The notes under the pieces are model-generated. The model did no database searches. It saw only the letters and a list, made by a program, of their open reading frames with translations, and had not been told where the DNA came from. Positions 15,766 to 23,981 of a stretch of DNA of 64,000 nt are shown in pieces; the stretch's first letter is position 1, and every line of letters begins with the position of its first letter. The DNA comes from a virus. A program made the translations under genes and the position numbers. The stretch is from positions 1 to 64,000 of the IMG/VR virus record IMGVR_UViG_3300035113_000077; one strand, given 5' to 3'.

Positions 15766-15924
15766 TTACTTTGCTTCTAACTCTCGCCATGTATCCCAAG
15801 CTATCCTGCGTTTTACTCTGCGTGGAAGATTATCACCATACTTAGCTGTTACAGCTTTATATGATCGTTGAAAACCCTCTCTACGTTTTATCTGTCTTGA
15901 TGGTTCTTTAGGTGCTTTATTCAT
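15766..15924 (-). CDS. Small basic protein
   Basis: 52 aa, MNKAPKEPSRQIKRREGFQR to WRELEAK. It is strongly basic (GDNLPRRVKRRIAWDTWREL) and helical, so it is a candidate nucleic-acid-binding peptide. It lies directly before the tRNA in the direction of transcription. No family is recognised. Confidence 0.6.
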   Translation of the reverse strand: MNKAPKEPSRQIKRREGFQRSYKAVTAKYGDNLPRRVKRRIAWDTWRELEAK

Positions 15925-15938
15925 TGTCTTTTCCTGAA

Positions 15939-16109
15939 TTAAGGTTTAATTGGTTTCTCATTCCATTTGTTATTTAATACAGTCTGTGGATTACTTCCAC
16001 CATTTCCTCCTGTATTCTGTGCTCCCCATCCTCTATCTACAGCTTCTTGAACACCTTTACTTGGTGTCGTGGCTTTATTGGTCAATGACGAATCTTTTAC
16101 TCCTGCCAT
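15939..16109 (-). CDS. Small Gly/Asn-rich protein
   Basis: 56 aa starting MAGVKDSSLTNKATTPSK, with GGAGAAAG upstream of the ATG. It contains WGAQNTGGNGGSNPQTV and is probably unstructured. It is the first gene after a 200-base intergenic region. No family is recognised. Confidence 0.55.
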   Translation of the reverse strand: MAGVKDSSLTNKATTPSKGVQEAVDRGWGAQNTGGNGGSNPQTVLNNKWNEKPIKP

Positions 16110-16310
16110 TTTAACTTTCTCCTTTTCTTAAATCTGTTTTCTTTAGGTCAGTGTTGTTTTGATTGGTTGTATTGACTATTTGTTGTTCTTAATGCTCGTA
16201 TATTGTAAATAATCATAGTTATTATGTATATAGTTAAAATCCTTTTCCTATAGTATATGGGCTCTACGTATTCTTTTAATGAATATCTAAGGCTAATACT
16301 AAATAGGTTC
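16110..16310 (-). other. AT-rich intergenic region, possible promoter
   Basis: 201 bases with no convincing ORF. The coding-strand sequence is very AT-rich (AACTATATACATAATAACT) and includes TATACTATAGG, which could be a -10 element, but no good -35 is at the usual spacing. It separates two gene groups and most likely holds a promoter. I cannot fix its position. Confidence 0.35.
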
Positions 16311-16691
16311 TTAGTCAGGCAGTTTAATCTTATCCTTGTTGTTCTTTCTCCATTCGTTTATTTCTTTAAATTTCGCAGTTAAGCTAGTAATAAACGATTT
16401 CTTTACTTTAGCAGTTATGGCTAATGACTTATATGTCCTAGTCGTTTCAGTCATTAACTTATCTTTTGATCTAAGAATGAAGACAGGTTCGCCATCTAAC
16501 AATTGTTGGCATAGTTCACCAAGATTCTCGCAATTGAAATGATCGAAGTCTTTTGTCCAAAGCTCAATAGTTTCAGGGGCAATGGCAACTTTTTCTTCAG
16601 CTTGTTCGTCAGCAATAGTTTCTATGCTGATCGGTTCTTCTTTCGTAATTGGTTCGAGTCCATTTATTTCTTGACAAATAATTCTAATCAT
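16311..16691 (-). CDS. Hypothetical protein, paralogue of the 12277-12651 product
   Basis: 126 aa. The C-terminal half (GEPVFILRSKDKLMTETTR, INEWRKNNKDKIKLP) aligns with the protein at 12277-12651. The N-terminal half is different and acidic (EPITKEEPISIETIADEQ). AAAGAGGAAATT precedes the ATG. Function is unknown. Two copies of this family in one phage suggest a small accessory module. Confidence 0.65.
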   Translation of the reverse strand: MIRIICQEINGLEPITKEEPISIETIADEQAEEKVAIAPETIELWTKDFDHFNCENLGELCQQLLDGEPVFILRSKDKLMTETTRTYKSLAITAKVKKSFITSLTAKFKEINEWRKNNKDKIKLPD

Positions 16692-16702
16692 AATTTCCTC
16701 TT

Positions 16703-17191
16703 TTATTCTAATTGAGATTTCAAATCGCCACTAGCTAAACTACCTGTTCTACATCTGTTAACTTGATTGCCTGCTGTATAGTTTATCTTTTCTATTTCAC
16801 CATTCAAATGATGAATCACTAAAGGCATTCCAGCTTTCTTCACTCTACTGATTAAATCTGGAATATGCCCTGTTGTCCTTCCCGATGGTAGAATGTGGAA
16901 TATTTCACCAATTTCTAATAGAGCCGGATTTCTACTCATAAATACTTGAGCCAATCTAGCTTCACTTAGTCTTGTCCATGGTTTGATGTCATATTCAACA
17001 AATCCAAAATCAGGATTCTTTTTATCACGAATACAACGATCACGTACAAAGAATCCAATACCAGATTTACATGCACCAGATATGATTGTAAGATCGCTAT
17101 ATTCTGATTTCAAACTATCCAATAAAGACATAACATAATCTTTATCTTCCTGTGTATCTCTATCTAGGTCCCCCATGATAACTACGAACAT
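16703..17191 (-). CDS. SLOG/Rossmann-like nucleotide-binding protein
   Basis: 162 aa with GGAGG upstream. MFVVIMGDLDRDTQEDKDYV then LTIISGACKSGIGFFVRDRC fits the SLOG superfamily (YpsA/DUF2493-like), where a beta strand leads into SGACKSG to bind a nucleotide. ILPSGRTTGHIPDLISRVKK and MPLVIHHL complete the fold. SLOG proteins sense or process nucleotide-derived signals, and some work in anti-phage defence, so a counter-defence role is possible but unproven. The cold-shock gene is 2 bases upstream. Confidence 0.5.
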   Translation of the reverse strand: MFVVIMGDLDRDTQEDKDYVMSLLDSLKSEYSDLTIISGACKSGIGFFVRDRCIRDKKNPDFGFVEYDIKPWTRLSEARLAQVFMSRNPALLEIGEIFHILPSGRTTGHIPDLISRVKKAGMPLVIHHLNGEIEKINYTAGNQVNRCRTGSLASGDLKSQLE

Positions 17192-17193
17192 TC

Positions 17194-17430
17194 TTAACCT
17201 CCACTTTTCCTATTAGCTTTCAGTGGTGCGTGTTCTGTTACTACAACATTAATTGCTCCCGGTCCTTTGTTTGTTGTTTCAATATCAAATTCAACAACAT
17301 CATTTTCATTCAATGACTTGTAACCATCTTGCACAATGTTTGAATAGTGAACAAAAAGATCTTCTTGTCCTTCTACTTCGATGAAACCATATCCCTTAGT
17401 AGCGTTGAACCATTTCACTCTGCCTTGCAT
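17194..17430 (-). CDS. Cold-shock-domain protein (CspA family)
   Basis: 78 aa, close to the usual 65-70. RNP1 is at 12-17 (KGYGFI) and RNP2 at 24-30 (DLFVHYS), with [16 protein letters not shown] at the start. These proteins bind single-stranded RNA and DNA and melt RNA structures. The C-terminal tail ANRKSGG is an extension. A promoter-like palindrome lies 32 bases upstream of the start. Confidence 0.92.
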   Translation of the reverse strand: MQGRVKWFNATKGYGFIEVEGQEDLFVHYSNIVQDGYKSLNENDVVEFDIETTNKGPGAINVVVTEHAPLKANRKSGG

Positions 17431-17461
17431 TTTATTTCTTTCTCCTTTTATTTTTCTAATT

Positions 17462-17478
17462 CTGTATAAATTATACAG
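17462..17478 (-). promoter_or_regulatory. CTGTATAAT motif inside a palindrome
   Basis: CTGTATAAATTATACAG is a perfect 17-base palindrome, so it carries the CTGTATAAT element on the coding strand (17478 to 17470). It lies between the FkbM gene and the cold-shock gene. One of five copies of this 9-mer at gene starts. Confidence 0.55.
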
Positions 17479-18202
17479 GATAGGCTAAGTAATCATAAAA
17501 ACAATCTGTTGGATCATTCAAAAGTTTCAAGTTATAACCAATTCCAGTAATGAATGTCTTATAGTCTATATCAAAATCTTCGTTATGATAGTAGGCAATA
17601 GGGGGTTCAAATTCAAAAATAATTTTTGGTCTATATTTTTTAATAGTTTCAACTGCACCTTTCATTATCTTTAAATCACATCCTTGAGCATCTATCTTTA
17701 TTAGAGTTACATTTTCAATTCCAAAGCTATCTAAAGTCTTAGTTATTAACTCTCCAGTTGTACTTTCAATTAAAGAAAAACCGCCAATATGGTCCCAACT
17801 AGTAAAATCAATTTCATTATTGTTAAAAGGAATTGGTTTAAACTTTTCTACAAATAATTCATTGAACAACCTTACTTTTGTTTCTTTATTGTAAAGAGCA
17901 ACATTAAAAGCCATTACATTTTCTTCAACATCATTCAGTTTAATATTTGAAACTAAAACATCAAATGTTTGTCTGCATGGTTCAAAGGCAACAACACGAT
18001 GGCCAAGTTTAGCTAAATATATTGACATAAAACCAATGTTAGCCCCAACATCAATAATTGTACTATTTTTTGGAAGTGTATCAAATGTTTCTTTTAAATG
18101 CTTATCCCAAAACTTTCCTTCTATAAGAGACTTACAAATACCATCTTGAGGCCAAAGATTAAATTGACCCCAAGATGTGTTAAACAGTTTTGTGCCTATC
18201 AT
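17471..18202 (-). CDS. FkbM-family SAM-dependent methyltransferase
   Basis: 243 aa. Motif [15 protein letters not shown] is at 51-64, an acidic residue after strand 2 in [14 protein letters not shown], and [17 protein letters not shown], the FkbM signature KID(A/V)EGxExxVLxGA in variant form. The family typically O-methylates sugars. Together with the dTDP-sugar dehydratase it suggests glycan modification. It follows the exported C1q-like gene with a 9-base gap. Confidence 0.8.
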   Translation of the reverse strand: MIGTKLFNTSWGQFNLWPQDGICKSLIEGKFWDKHLKETFDTLPKNSTIIDVGANIGFMSIYLAKLGHRVVAFEPCRQTFDVLVSNIKLNDVEENVMAFNVALYNKETKVRLFNELFVEKFKPIPFNNNEIDFTSWDHIGGFSLIESTTGELITKTLDSFGIENVTLIKIDAQGCDLKIMKGAVETIKKYRPKIIFEFEPPIAYYHNEDFDIDYKTFITGIGYNLKLLNDPTDCFYDYLAYPV

Positions 18203-18211
18203 TTTTTTTAA

Positions 18212-18727
18212 TTACCTAACTTTTGTAATTATAAATCTAGCAGCAATATCACTATCAGAATAGGAACTTCCACCAGTCATTCGATGAGCACGAACAACGT
18301 CTCCAATAGCTAATATAACTATAACAGAGCAACCTTGAGCTTGGTTTACGATTGAAGCTAAACAAAGCCTATTCGTACCACTTAAACTTGTAGCACTAGT
18401 TGTAGTCGAAGCATTTAAGCTAATGGCCAAATTATCATTAACTGATCCATCATAGTAGCTTATAGCATAAACTCCATTTGTATTTATTGTAAATGAAGCT
18501 CCATCAGTAGCACTATCTACATATGTAATGTCTGAGCCAACATTTGTGTCAACATTTGCAAAACGACGAATTTTAACTCCAGTTGACCCGTAGGCATTTC
18601 CAGTGTCAACACTTACTTCAGAATCAAGGCAAGGTGGTGTGCTTGATTGAGCATTAACAGTTTCAAACTTGTAACCAATAAATAATCCAACAAACAATAT
18701 TGCAACAACTATCTTCAACTTTTTCAT
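18212..18727 (-). CDS. Exported C1q/TNF-like jelly-roll protein
   Basis: 171 aa with AAAAGGAGAAAG upstream. Residues 1-26 are a signal peptide (MKKLKIVVAILFVGLFIGYK) with a likely cut after VNA. The mature part resembles C1q/TNF-like beta sandwiches: VKIRRFANVD, ASFTINTNGVYAISYYDGS, LAISLNAST, and VIVILAIGDVVRAHRMTGGS. In phages this fold is common in receptor-binding tips. A Sec signal on such a protein is unusual and points to secretion or display on the infected cell. Confidence 0.65.
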   Translation of the reverse strand: MKKLKIVVAILFVGLFIGYKFETVNAQSSTPPCLDSEVSVDTGNAYGSTGVKIRRFANVDTNVGSDITYVDSATDGASFTINTNGVYAISYYDGSVNDNLAISLNASTTTSATSLSGTNRLCLASIVNQAQGCSVIVILAIGDVVRAHRMTGGSSYSDSDIAARFIITKVR

Positions 18728-19098
18728 TTCTTTCTCCTTTTATTTTTCTTCTTGTAGTCTTTATGATTTGCTATACATGCTGCTGAACAAAATTCTTTTG
18801 TATCTTTATCGTAATAGACACAATCTTTTGAATGACACTTAAATATCTTTTTCTTTTCTTTATTTATTTTCCTCTCATCTATAAATTTAACTACAACTTT
18901 CTTTCCTCTTAAATAACTAGGTTCTTGAATCTTTCCAACAACTCTTGTATACCGATCATATAGGTTGTTTGAATGTTTATAATGCTTCTTTATAAACTTC
19001 TCCACCATTGGTTGCGTATAGTTTACTGGACCAATAGAACATGTTGGACAAAACAAATACTTCGTCTTAAACGTTAGAGTCAATATAGCTCTAGCCAT
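18724..19098 (-). CDS. Zinc-finger-type basic protein
   Basis: 124 aa. It has two Cys clusters: CPTC at 17-20, and FKCHSKDCVYYDKDTKEFC followed by AAC near the end. The C-terminus is very basic (HKDYKKKNKRRKK). A zinc-binding nucleic-acid-binding protein is likely. It overlaps the next gene by 4 bases. Confidence 0.65.
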   Translation of the reverse strand: MARAILTLTFKTKYLFCPTCSIGPVNYTQPMVEKFIKKHYKHSNNLYDRYTRVVGKIQEPSYLRGKKVVVKFIDERKINKEKKKIFKCHSKDCVYYDKDTKEFCSAACIANHKDYKKKNKRRKK

Positions 19099-19099
19099 T

Positions 19100-19279
19100 C
19101 TAGTTTCCTTCTTCTTCCCCTCTTTTGTTCCACTCTTTTAACCATTTATCTTGATATTCTTTTGGTTGGGCTTTAAACCACTTATACCATTTCTTAGCAC
19201 CATGTCTAGCCCATAATAAAAAGCCTACTATAAATAAAAACAATAATAATATTACTATAGTTTCTGTTGTACTCATCAT
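19100..19279 (-). CDS. Small single-span membrane protein
   Basis: 59 aa (58 if the second ATG at 19276 is used). TETIVILLLFLFIVGFLLW spans the membrane, followed by a basic, Trp-rich amphipathic tail (GAKKWYKWFKAQPKEYQDKW). Its two ATGs overlap the stop of the Mre11-Rad50 gene. No family is recognised. Confidence 0.65.
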   Translation of the reverse strand: MMSTTETIVILLLFLFIVGFLLWARHGAKKWYKWFKAQPKEYQDKWLKEWNKRGEEEGN

Positions 19280-22059
19280 TGTACCACCTTCGATATACTA
19301 TGGTGTTTCTCTATTTTAATTACTTTCTCGTTTGATAACTCTCCAAGCAATATAGGAGAGTGGGTAACTACGAATATTGATTCGAATCGTTTTTTCATTT
19401 CAGTCAATGACTTAGCAAAACGTCTTATGTTATGTGGTGATAATCCAGCTTCTGGCTCATCTAAAATCAATACATTCGTCTTAGGTGCAATTTCTTTCAA
19501 TGCAAAGCTAGTTATTAATCCAGCAATTGAAGCTTCACCATTTGATTGGTCAGTAGCTTTCTCTCCACCATGTAAATTGATTATCTTAGGAACTAAATCT
19601 CCCTCATCAGGTTTGAATTGAACTAGCACTTCTTTATCGCAAAACATATCTGAATAATGTTCACAAGCTTTATTTAGAATCGGAGCTACTTGTGCATTTA
19701 TAAATGCAGGTAATCCATCTTTGTTGAATGCTTCTTCACAGTATGTAATAAATCTAGAATCTTTTTCCAGTTGATTTTTGTATTCTTTGAATTCAATTAA
19801 CTCTTGCTTGCGTTTCTTATATCTTTTGAATATTTCTTTCTTAGAAGCTTTTCCTCTATCAATATTACTTTGAATTTCTTTCTTCATTAAAGTCAACAAT
19901 TCTAAAACTGAGTTAGCTTTATCTCTAGCACTAGCAAAGTCTAATTTAGCTTTATCTATTTCTCCTTCATATATGGCACATAAGTTATTGTATTCAGTTC
20001 GTTTACCATATAATATCTTTAGTTTACGTTTTATCTTAATAAATGAACGTTGACTTGTTTCTATCTTTTGTTTGAATTGCTTACTACTTATTTTGCTATG
20101 GCATGTAGGACATTCATTCTTGTCTACTAAGTTCTTATAGCGACTTAATAGTTGCTCTACATTCCACAAGCTCTTATTAACTATTTCAATCTGTGTTTCA
20201 TAAGATGTTACCATCTTAGCTGCATTATCATATTTCTTTTGATACTTACGATACTTATGATTTGATTTTCTCTCTAAAGCTTTCTTCTTTGAGTGTAGCT
20301 GTTTCCACTCATGCAATTGCTGTTTATAAGCACGTTGCATTTTTTCAATTTGCTTTTTATTATCTTTACTATATTCTTTTGTAAGTCTTTTATGTTCACT
20401 TAACTCTGACTCTAAAGAATCAATAGCTTTTTGATTTTGCTCTATAGTTGTTTCATGTCTTTGTTTATACTTCTTTACTAATACTAAAGCTCTTTCAAAG
20501 CGTTCCAAATTTTGGAACTTATAAAGAATAGAAATACGATCACTGCGGCTACCAGTAATAAAAGCACTAGCAATGGTGCGGTCAATATAAACAGAATTTG
20601 CAAGTGTATGCCACGAAAACCCAGATACAGATTCAATACGCGACTGAGTTCCTTCAGTGGATGATTTATTAATTCCCGAACTGTTGTCTTTCCCTTCAAC
20701 CAACAACTGAAGCCTATTAGGATGCCTACCACGTACAATAGTATAAACTTTACCATTCGATCTTAACCTCAATCTTGCTCTTGCTTTATTCTTAGTTTGT
20801 CGTCTTGCCCATCGATCGTATTTCTGTCCTTTAAATGTCCTCCCGTATAATGATACCGGAATTGATTGGACATAGTTTGACTTGCCACTTCCATTCGATT
20901 GGTTTGACCAATCTTTATTTGTGCCTTCAATAAGCACCAATCCTTGCTTCTTAAAAAGACATTTAATTTTCTTGAAACTAAGAAAATTTTCACCTTCAAA
21001 ATCAATGAACTCAATCTGTTGACTACCATGACGACGTAGGCCTTCTGATTCTTTTAACTTTGATACTAGAAATGATATGATTTTATCTTTCTGTTTTTCT
21101 AACTTATCAGTAATTGTTTCGTTTACATAAGCTTTAATCTTTTGCTCATCTGAATCATTGACATTAACTTTAGCTTCTCTTTTTTCTTCTTGAATGAAAT
21201 TAGGAACTATTTTTATTATTGCTCCCGGATATTCACGCTCTGATAGTAATTGTGCTCTATCTAATATCTTTTTGTAATTTGAATCAGTATCTACATCAAC
21301 ATGAATTCTTACTCTAGCATTTTTCCAAGTCTTTGGTTTAATAAAGCCTGGCCAACTAGGATCATAATAACCAGGTAATGGGCTATCTATACTTTTTACT
21401 TCTGATCCTAATACTAATAAAAATCGTTTCTTCTGATTTACTTCGCCGTAGTCCATTGCAAAAGGGCTACCTACATAATGTTCTTGAGGTAAGTGAATGT
21501 GTCCACCAATAACTGCTAAATACTTCTCTGGATATAATTCGCTAAGTCTTAATCTGCTATTAGATAATGTTCCTAGCTGATTATACTTACAATCTTTTAT
21601 ATCAGCATGAAATAAAAGAATATCTTTATATTTATCCCATTCTAATTCAGATAATAGCTTTGCTCTTTTTCTTAGTTCTCTATTACTAGTTGTGAATGGC
21701 AACATTCCTATCTTGCCATTGGTTAGCTCACAAACACCTGGGCTATCAAATGTTTCAGCACCAGCTTTTCTTAGAATAGATAACCAATTTCTTTTATCAG
21801 TATACAAGCTAGATCTATCATGATTTCCTAATAATACAATTACTCTAATATTTTGGTTAGAAGCTTTACTTATAGAGCGAAACCAAAACTTTGTAACATC
21901 TAAATCAACTGGGTTATACTGAGATTTTAGGTCTCCAGCTACAACTATAGCTTCTAAAGAATTCTTTTTAGCAATACTTAATATATATTTCCAGCATTTT
22001 TTACTTCTATCAATGTTTTCATAACAAACTTGCCAATCGCTAGTTATAATTATACGCAT
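19276..22059 (-). CDS. Single-chain Mre11-Rad50 (SbcD-SbcC, gp47-gp46) nuclease-ATPase
   Basis: 927 aa from the ATG at 22059 (a TTG at 22065 is also open). Residues 1-215 are an Mre11-type metallophosphoesterase: SDWQ at 7-10, GD at 42-43, GNHD at 78-81, His151 and GGHIH at 185-189. Residues 345-927 are Rad50-type: Walker A 379-394 (ending NGSGKS), zinc hook CPTC at 650-653 inside a coiled coil, signature around 837-846, Walker B with Asp867/Glu868 and the switch VVTHSP. The complex trims DNA ends and feeds recombination. Phages and bacteria normally use two genes, so the fusion is unusual. The coiled coil is short. It overlaps the HNH gene by 10 bases. Confidence 0.9.
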   Translation of the reverse strand: MRIIITSDWQVCYENIDRSKKCWKYILSIAKKNSLEAIVVAGDLKSQYNPVDLDVTKFWFRSISKASNQNIRVIVLLGNHDRSSLYTDKRNWLSILRKAGAETFDSPGVCELTNGKIGMLPFTTSNRELRKRAKLLSELEWDKYKDILLFHADIKDCKYNQLGTLSNSRLRLSELYPEKYLAVIGGHIHLPQEHYVGSPFAMDYGEVNQKKRFLLVLGSEVKSIDSPLPGYYDPSWPGFIKPKTWKNARVRIHVDVDTDSNYKKILDRAQLLSEREYPGAIIKIVPNFIQEEKREAKVNVNDSDEQKIKAYVNETITDKLEKQKDKIISFLVSKLKESEGLRRHGSQQIEFIDFEGENFLSFKKIKCLFKKQGLVLIEGTNKDWSNQSNGSGKSNYVQSIPVSLYGRTFKGQKYDRWARRQTKNKARARLRLRSNGKVYTIVRGRHPNRLQLLVEGKDNSSGINKSSTEGTQSRIESVSGFSWHTLANSVYIDRTIASAFITGSRSDRISILYKFQNLERFERALVLVKKYKQRHETTIEQNQKAIDSLESELSEHKRLTKEYSKDNKKQIEKMQRAYKQQLHEWKQLHSKKKALERKSNHKYRKYQKKYDNAAKMVTSYETQIEIVNKSLWNVEQLLSRYKNLVDKNECPTCHSKISSKQFKQKIETSQRSFIKIKRKLKILYGKRTEYNNLCAIYEGEIDKAKLDFASARDKANSVLELLTLMKKEIQSNIDRGKASKKEIFKRYKKRKQELIEFKEYKNQLEKDSRFITYCEEAFNKDGLPAFINAQVAPILNKACEHYSDMFCDKEVLVQFKPDEGDLVPKIINLHGGEKATDQSNGEASIAGLITSFALKEIAPKTNVLILDEPEAGLSPHNIRRFAKSLTEMKKRFESIFVVTHSPILLGELSNEKVIKIEKHHSISKVVQ

Positions 22060-22568
22060 TTCCAAACTCGATTCCGAATCACTGTTGAAACATGAGCTTG
22101 AGAAATGTTATATTTTTCAGCTAATTCAACCTGATTATATTTCCCAATCTTATAGTATTTTCTGATTTTTCTAACTATTTTATTTGTTAATTTAGCACTA
22201 GGATTATCCTCACCTTTTCTACTTCTTCCAATTTTAACTCCATTTAGTAAAGCATGTTCCATATTTTCTTGATTTGTTAGATATTCCAAATTTTTGTAAT
22301 GATTGTTTCCTTTATCTAAATCTTTATGATTTACTTGATGGTCGTCAGTAGGATAATCTCCAATAAATACTAGTGCAATTAAAGAATGAACTGATTTTCT
22401 ACATTTCTTCCCATCTTCATATAAAGTCAACCAACAATATCCTCTTCCATCCACCCAAGGAATTAATATTTTTCCATAATAACCCTTTATAAATCCTTCT
22501 TTACAGGCTTCATAATGTGGAAATCCTGGAATTGATTTCCATTTACTAGTTGTTTTATCTATTCTCAT
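22050..22568 (-). CDS. HNH homing endonuclease (NUMOD4-HNH)
   Basis: 172 aa from the ATG at 22568. Residues 9-55 are a NUMOD4-type domain (WKSIPGFPHYEACKEGFIKG). The HNH core follows (VHSLIALVF, QVNHKDLDKGNNHYKNLEYL). A C-terminal helix-turn-helix for target binding (VELAEKYNISQAHVSTVI) completes it. The gene sits exactly between a decayed Mre11 N-terminus ending at GNHE and the intact Mre11-Rad50 gene, overlapping the latter by 10 bases. It is a free-standing mobile gene. A relative is at 37181-37729. Confidence 0.9.
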   Translation of the reverse strand: MRIDKTTSKWKSIPGFPHYEACKEGFIKGYYGKILIPWVDGRGYCWLTLYEDGKKCRKSVHSLIALVFIGDYPTDDHQVNHKDLDKGNNHYKNLEYLTNQENMEHALLNGVKIGRSRKGEDNPSAKLTNKIVRKIRKYYKIGKYNQVELAEKYNISQAHVSTVIRNRVWKCV

Positions 22569-22763
22569 GGTTACCAAGTAAAATGATTACTCTAAGATGT
22601 CTTTCAATAGCCTTTCTAATTGCTTTAAACCAAAATCACCTGCAAGTACAATTGCTTCTAGTGAATATTTCTTGCATTGCTTTAATATAAACTCCCAAGC
22701 AGTAACACACTGGTCGTGATTCGAATACTCGGCCTGCCAGTCAGAGCTAATGAGAATTCTCAT
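22569..22763 (-). pseudogene. Decayed N-terminal Mre11 (SbcD) copy
   Basis: From the ATG at 22763 the reading frame gives MRILISSDWQAEYSNHDQCV and then YSLEAIVLAGDF. This parallels MRIIITSDWQVCYENIDRSK and NSLEAIVVAGD of the intact gene 0.7 kb away. A deletion of roughly 44 bases then shifts the frame: the first frame stops at 22587, while another frame continues WFKAIRKAIERHLRVIILLG and ends at GNHE exactly where the HNH gene begins. The copy is diverged, not a recent duplicate. The start overlaps the upstream stop as ATGA. A 58-residue product could still be made. Confidence 0.8.
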
Positions 22764-22975
22764 TTTGTAAGTTCTTTATATGCTCTATGAGCTTCTTCAA
22801 ATGTTGGATACCACAAACCAACTGTCTCTACTTTATGATTTGAATTTCCAATTGGAAGTTCATGTTTTCCAATTTCGTGATCTACTGGCCCTTGGCAACA
22901 ATAACAACCCAAATTCAAAGCATCTTTAATGTGATAAGTACATTGCACAAATTTCTTATTTCCATTTTCTTCCAT
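22760..22975 (-). CDS. Hypothetical protein with Cys cluster
   Basis: 71 aa. LNLGCYCCQGPVDHEIGKHE carries C-x-CC and His residues that may bind metal. LWYPTFEEAHRAYKELTK forms the C-terminal helix. It lies between the clamp loader and the decayed Mre11 copy. No family is recognised. Confidence 0.65.
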   Translation of the reverse strand: MEENGNKKFVQCTYHIKDALNLGCYCCQGPVDHEIGKHELPIGNSNHKVETVGLWYPTFEEAHRAYKELTK

Positions 22976-22979
22976 AAAA

Positions 22980-23981
22980 TTATCTCGGGTGACTATTGAA
23001 AATTCGAGTCGCGTAAAAGCATGCTGCTCGAACTCTTGCTAAGATTGTACTGTTTTCTCCTGCTGCATCTGTAATCTTTTCTATGGCTTTAGCGATAGCT
23101 TCCGTTCTATCGTCCATTTCTTCCGAGTCAATAAGTACTGTTGATAACCACGCTGAAATTGTTCCACGAATTGCTCTTGCATCTTCTTTTGTAGCTTCAC
23201 CAAGATATTTTCTAGCTCCACTCCAATCTCCCTTGGTGATTGCACGTATAAGGTATCGTGGATTAAAAGTACTTGTGTATTCGACAACAGCTGCTTCTTC
23301 ATATGTTGCACCTGCTAGTTTATTCTCTATAGCTTTAACAACAAATCCAGCGCTAGTTACTCCATTTTCAATTAGTGCTTCACATAGCTTCAATGGAGAA
23401 CAATCTTCTTCTAATTCTTTTGCAAATTTCAATACTCTACGAATTAGTTTACGAATACCTTCTTCATTTAATTTTTCTAATCCAATTGATTTTACTCTTC
23501 TCCACATTGCTTTAACTACTAATTCAGGTTCACTAGTGCACAGTATCCAAATACAAGTCTTAGGTGATTCTTCTGTTTTCTTCAATAACATTTTCTGTGC
23601 ATGTTTAGATAGTCCTTGAAACTCATCCAAAATATAAACACGATATCTACTTCCATGTTTAGGATATAAATTTGAATCTGCAATGATATTCTGCATCTCT
23701 TCTTTACCAGTATCTTCGGATGCATTACTTTCAACAATATCAAAGCTTCTTTTTCTTCTATAACATTTCTTACAGGGGTTACCAAACTTATCTTGGTGCT
23801 CACATTGGAAAGACAGAGCCATTATTCTAGCAACTGTTGTCTTTCCTGACCCTGACTCTCCAGTAAATAGCCAAGCAGTTTGATTTCGTTTTTTAAGTAA
23901 ACCTCTAACTCTATGAATTAGCTTATCTTGTCCAACTAATTCTCTAAAAGTCTTTGGTCTAAAATCACGAGTAAGTTGCAT
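22980..23981 (-). CDS. Clamp loader ATPase (DnaX/RFC-like)
   Basis: 333 aa. Walker A GESGSGKT is at 41-48, a zinc-type Cys set at C60, C70 and C73, and Walker B with Asp119/Glu120 (YILDEFQGLSKHAQ). Sensor 1 is LCTSEPE, and the AMWRRV segment corresponds to the arginine-finger motif. These AAA+ proteins load the sliding clamp onto DNA. A clamp-like protein is encoded at 31998-33122. No separate small clamp-loader subunit is seen. The start overlaps the preceding stop as TGATG. Confidence 0.85.
   Translation of the reverse strand: MQLTRDFRPKTFRELVGQDKLIHRVRGLLKKRNQTAWLFTGESGSGKTTVARIMALSFQCEHQDKFGNPCKKCYRRKRSFDIVESNASEDTGKEEMQNIIADSNLYPKHGSRYRVYILDEFQGLSKHAQKMLLKKTEESPKTCIWILCTSEPELVVKAMWRRVKSIGLEKLNEEGIRKLIRRVLKFAKELEEDCSPLKLCEALIENGVTSAGFVVKAIENKLAGATYEEAAVVEYTSTFNPRYLIRAITKGDWSGARKYLGEATKEDARAIRGTISAWLSTVLIDSEEMDDRTEAIAKAIEKITDAAGENSTILARVRAACFYATRIFNSHPR

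Noticed and set aside
16230-16262. ACTATAGG resembling the core of a T7-type promoter
   Set aside because: Only eight bases agree and no single-subunit RNA polymerase gene is present in the window.
20484-21029. Two minus-strand ORFs of 86-90 codons inside the Mre11-Rad50 gene
   Set aside because: They are alternate frames of a gene with complete motifs in its main frame.
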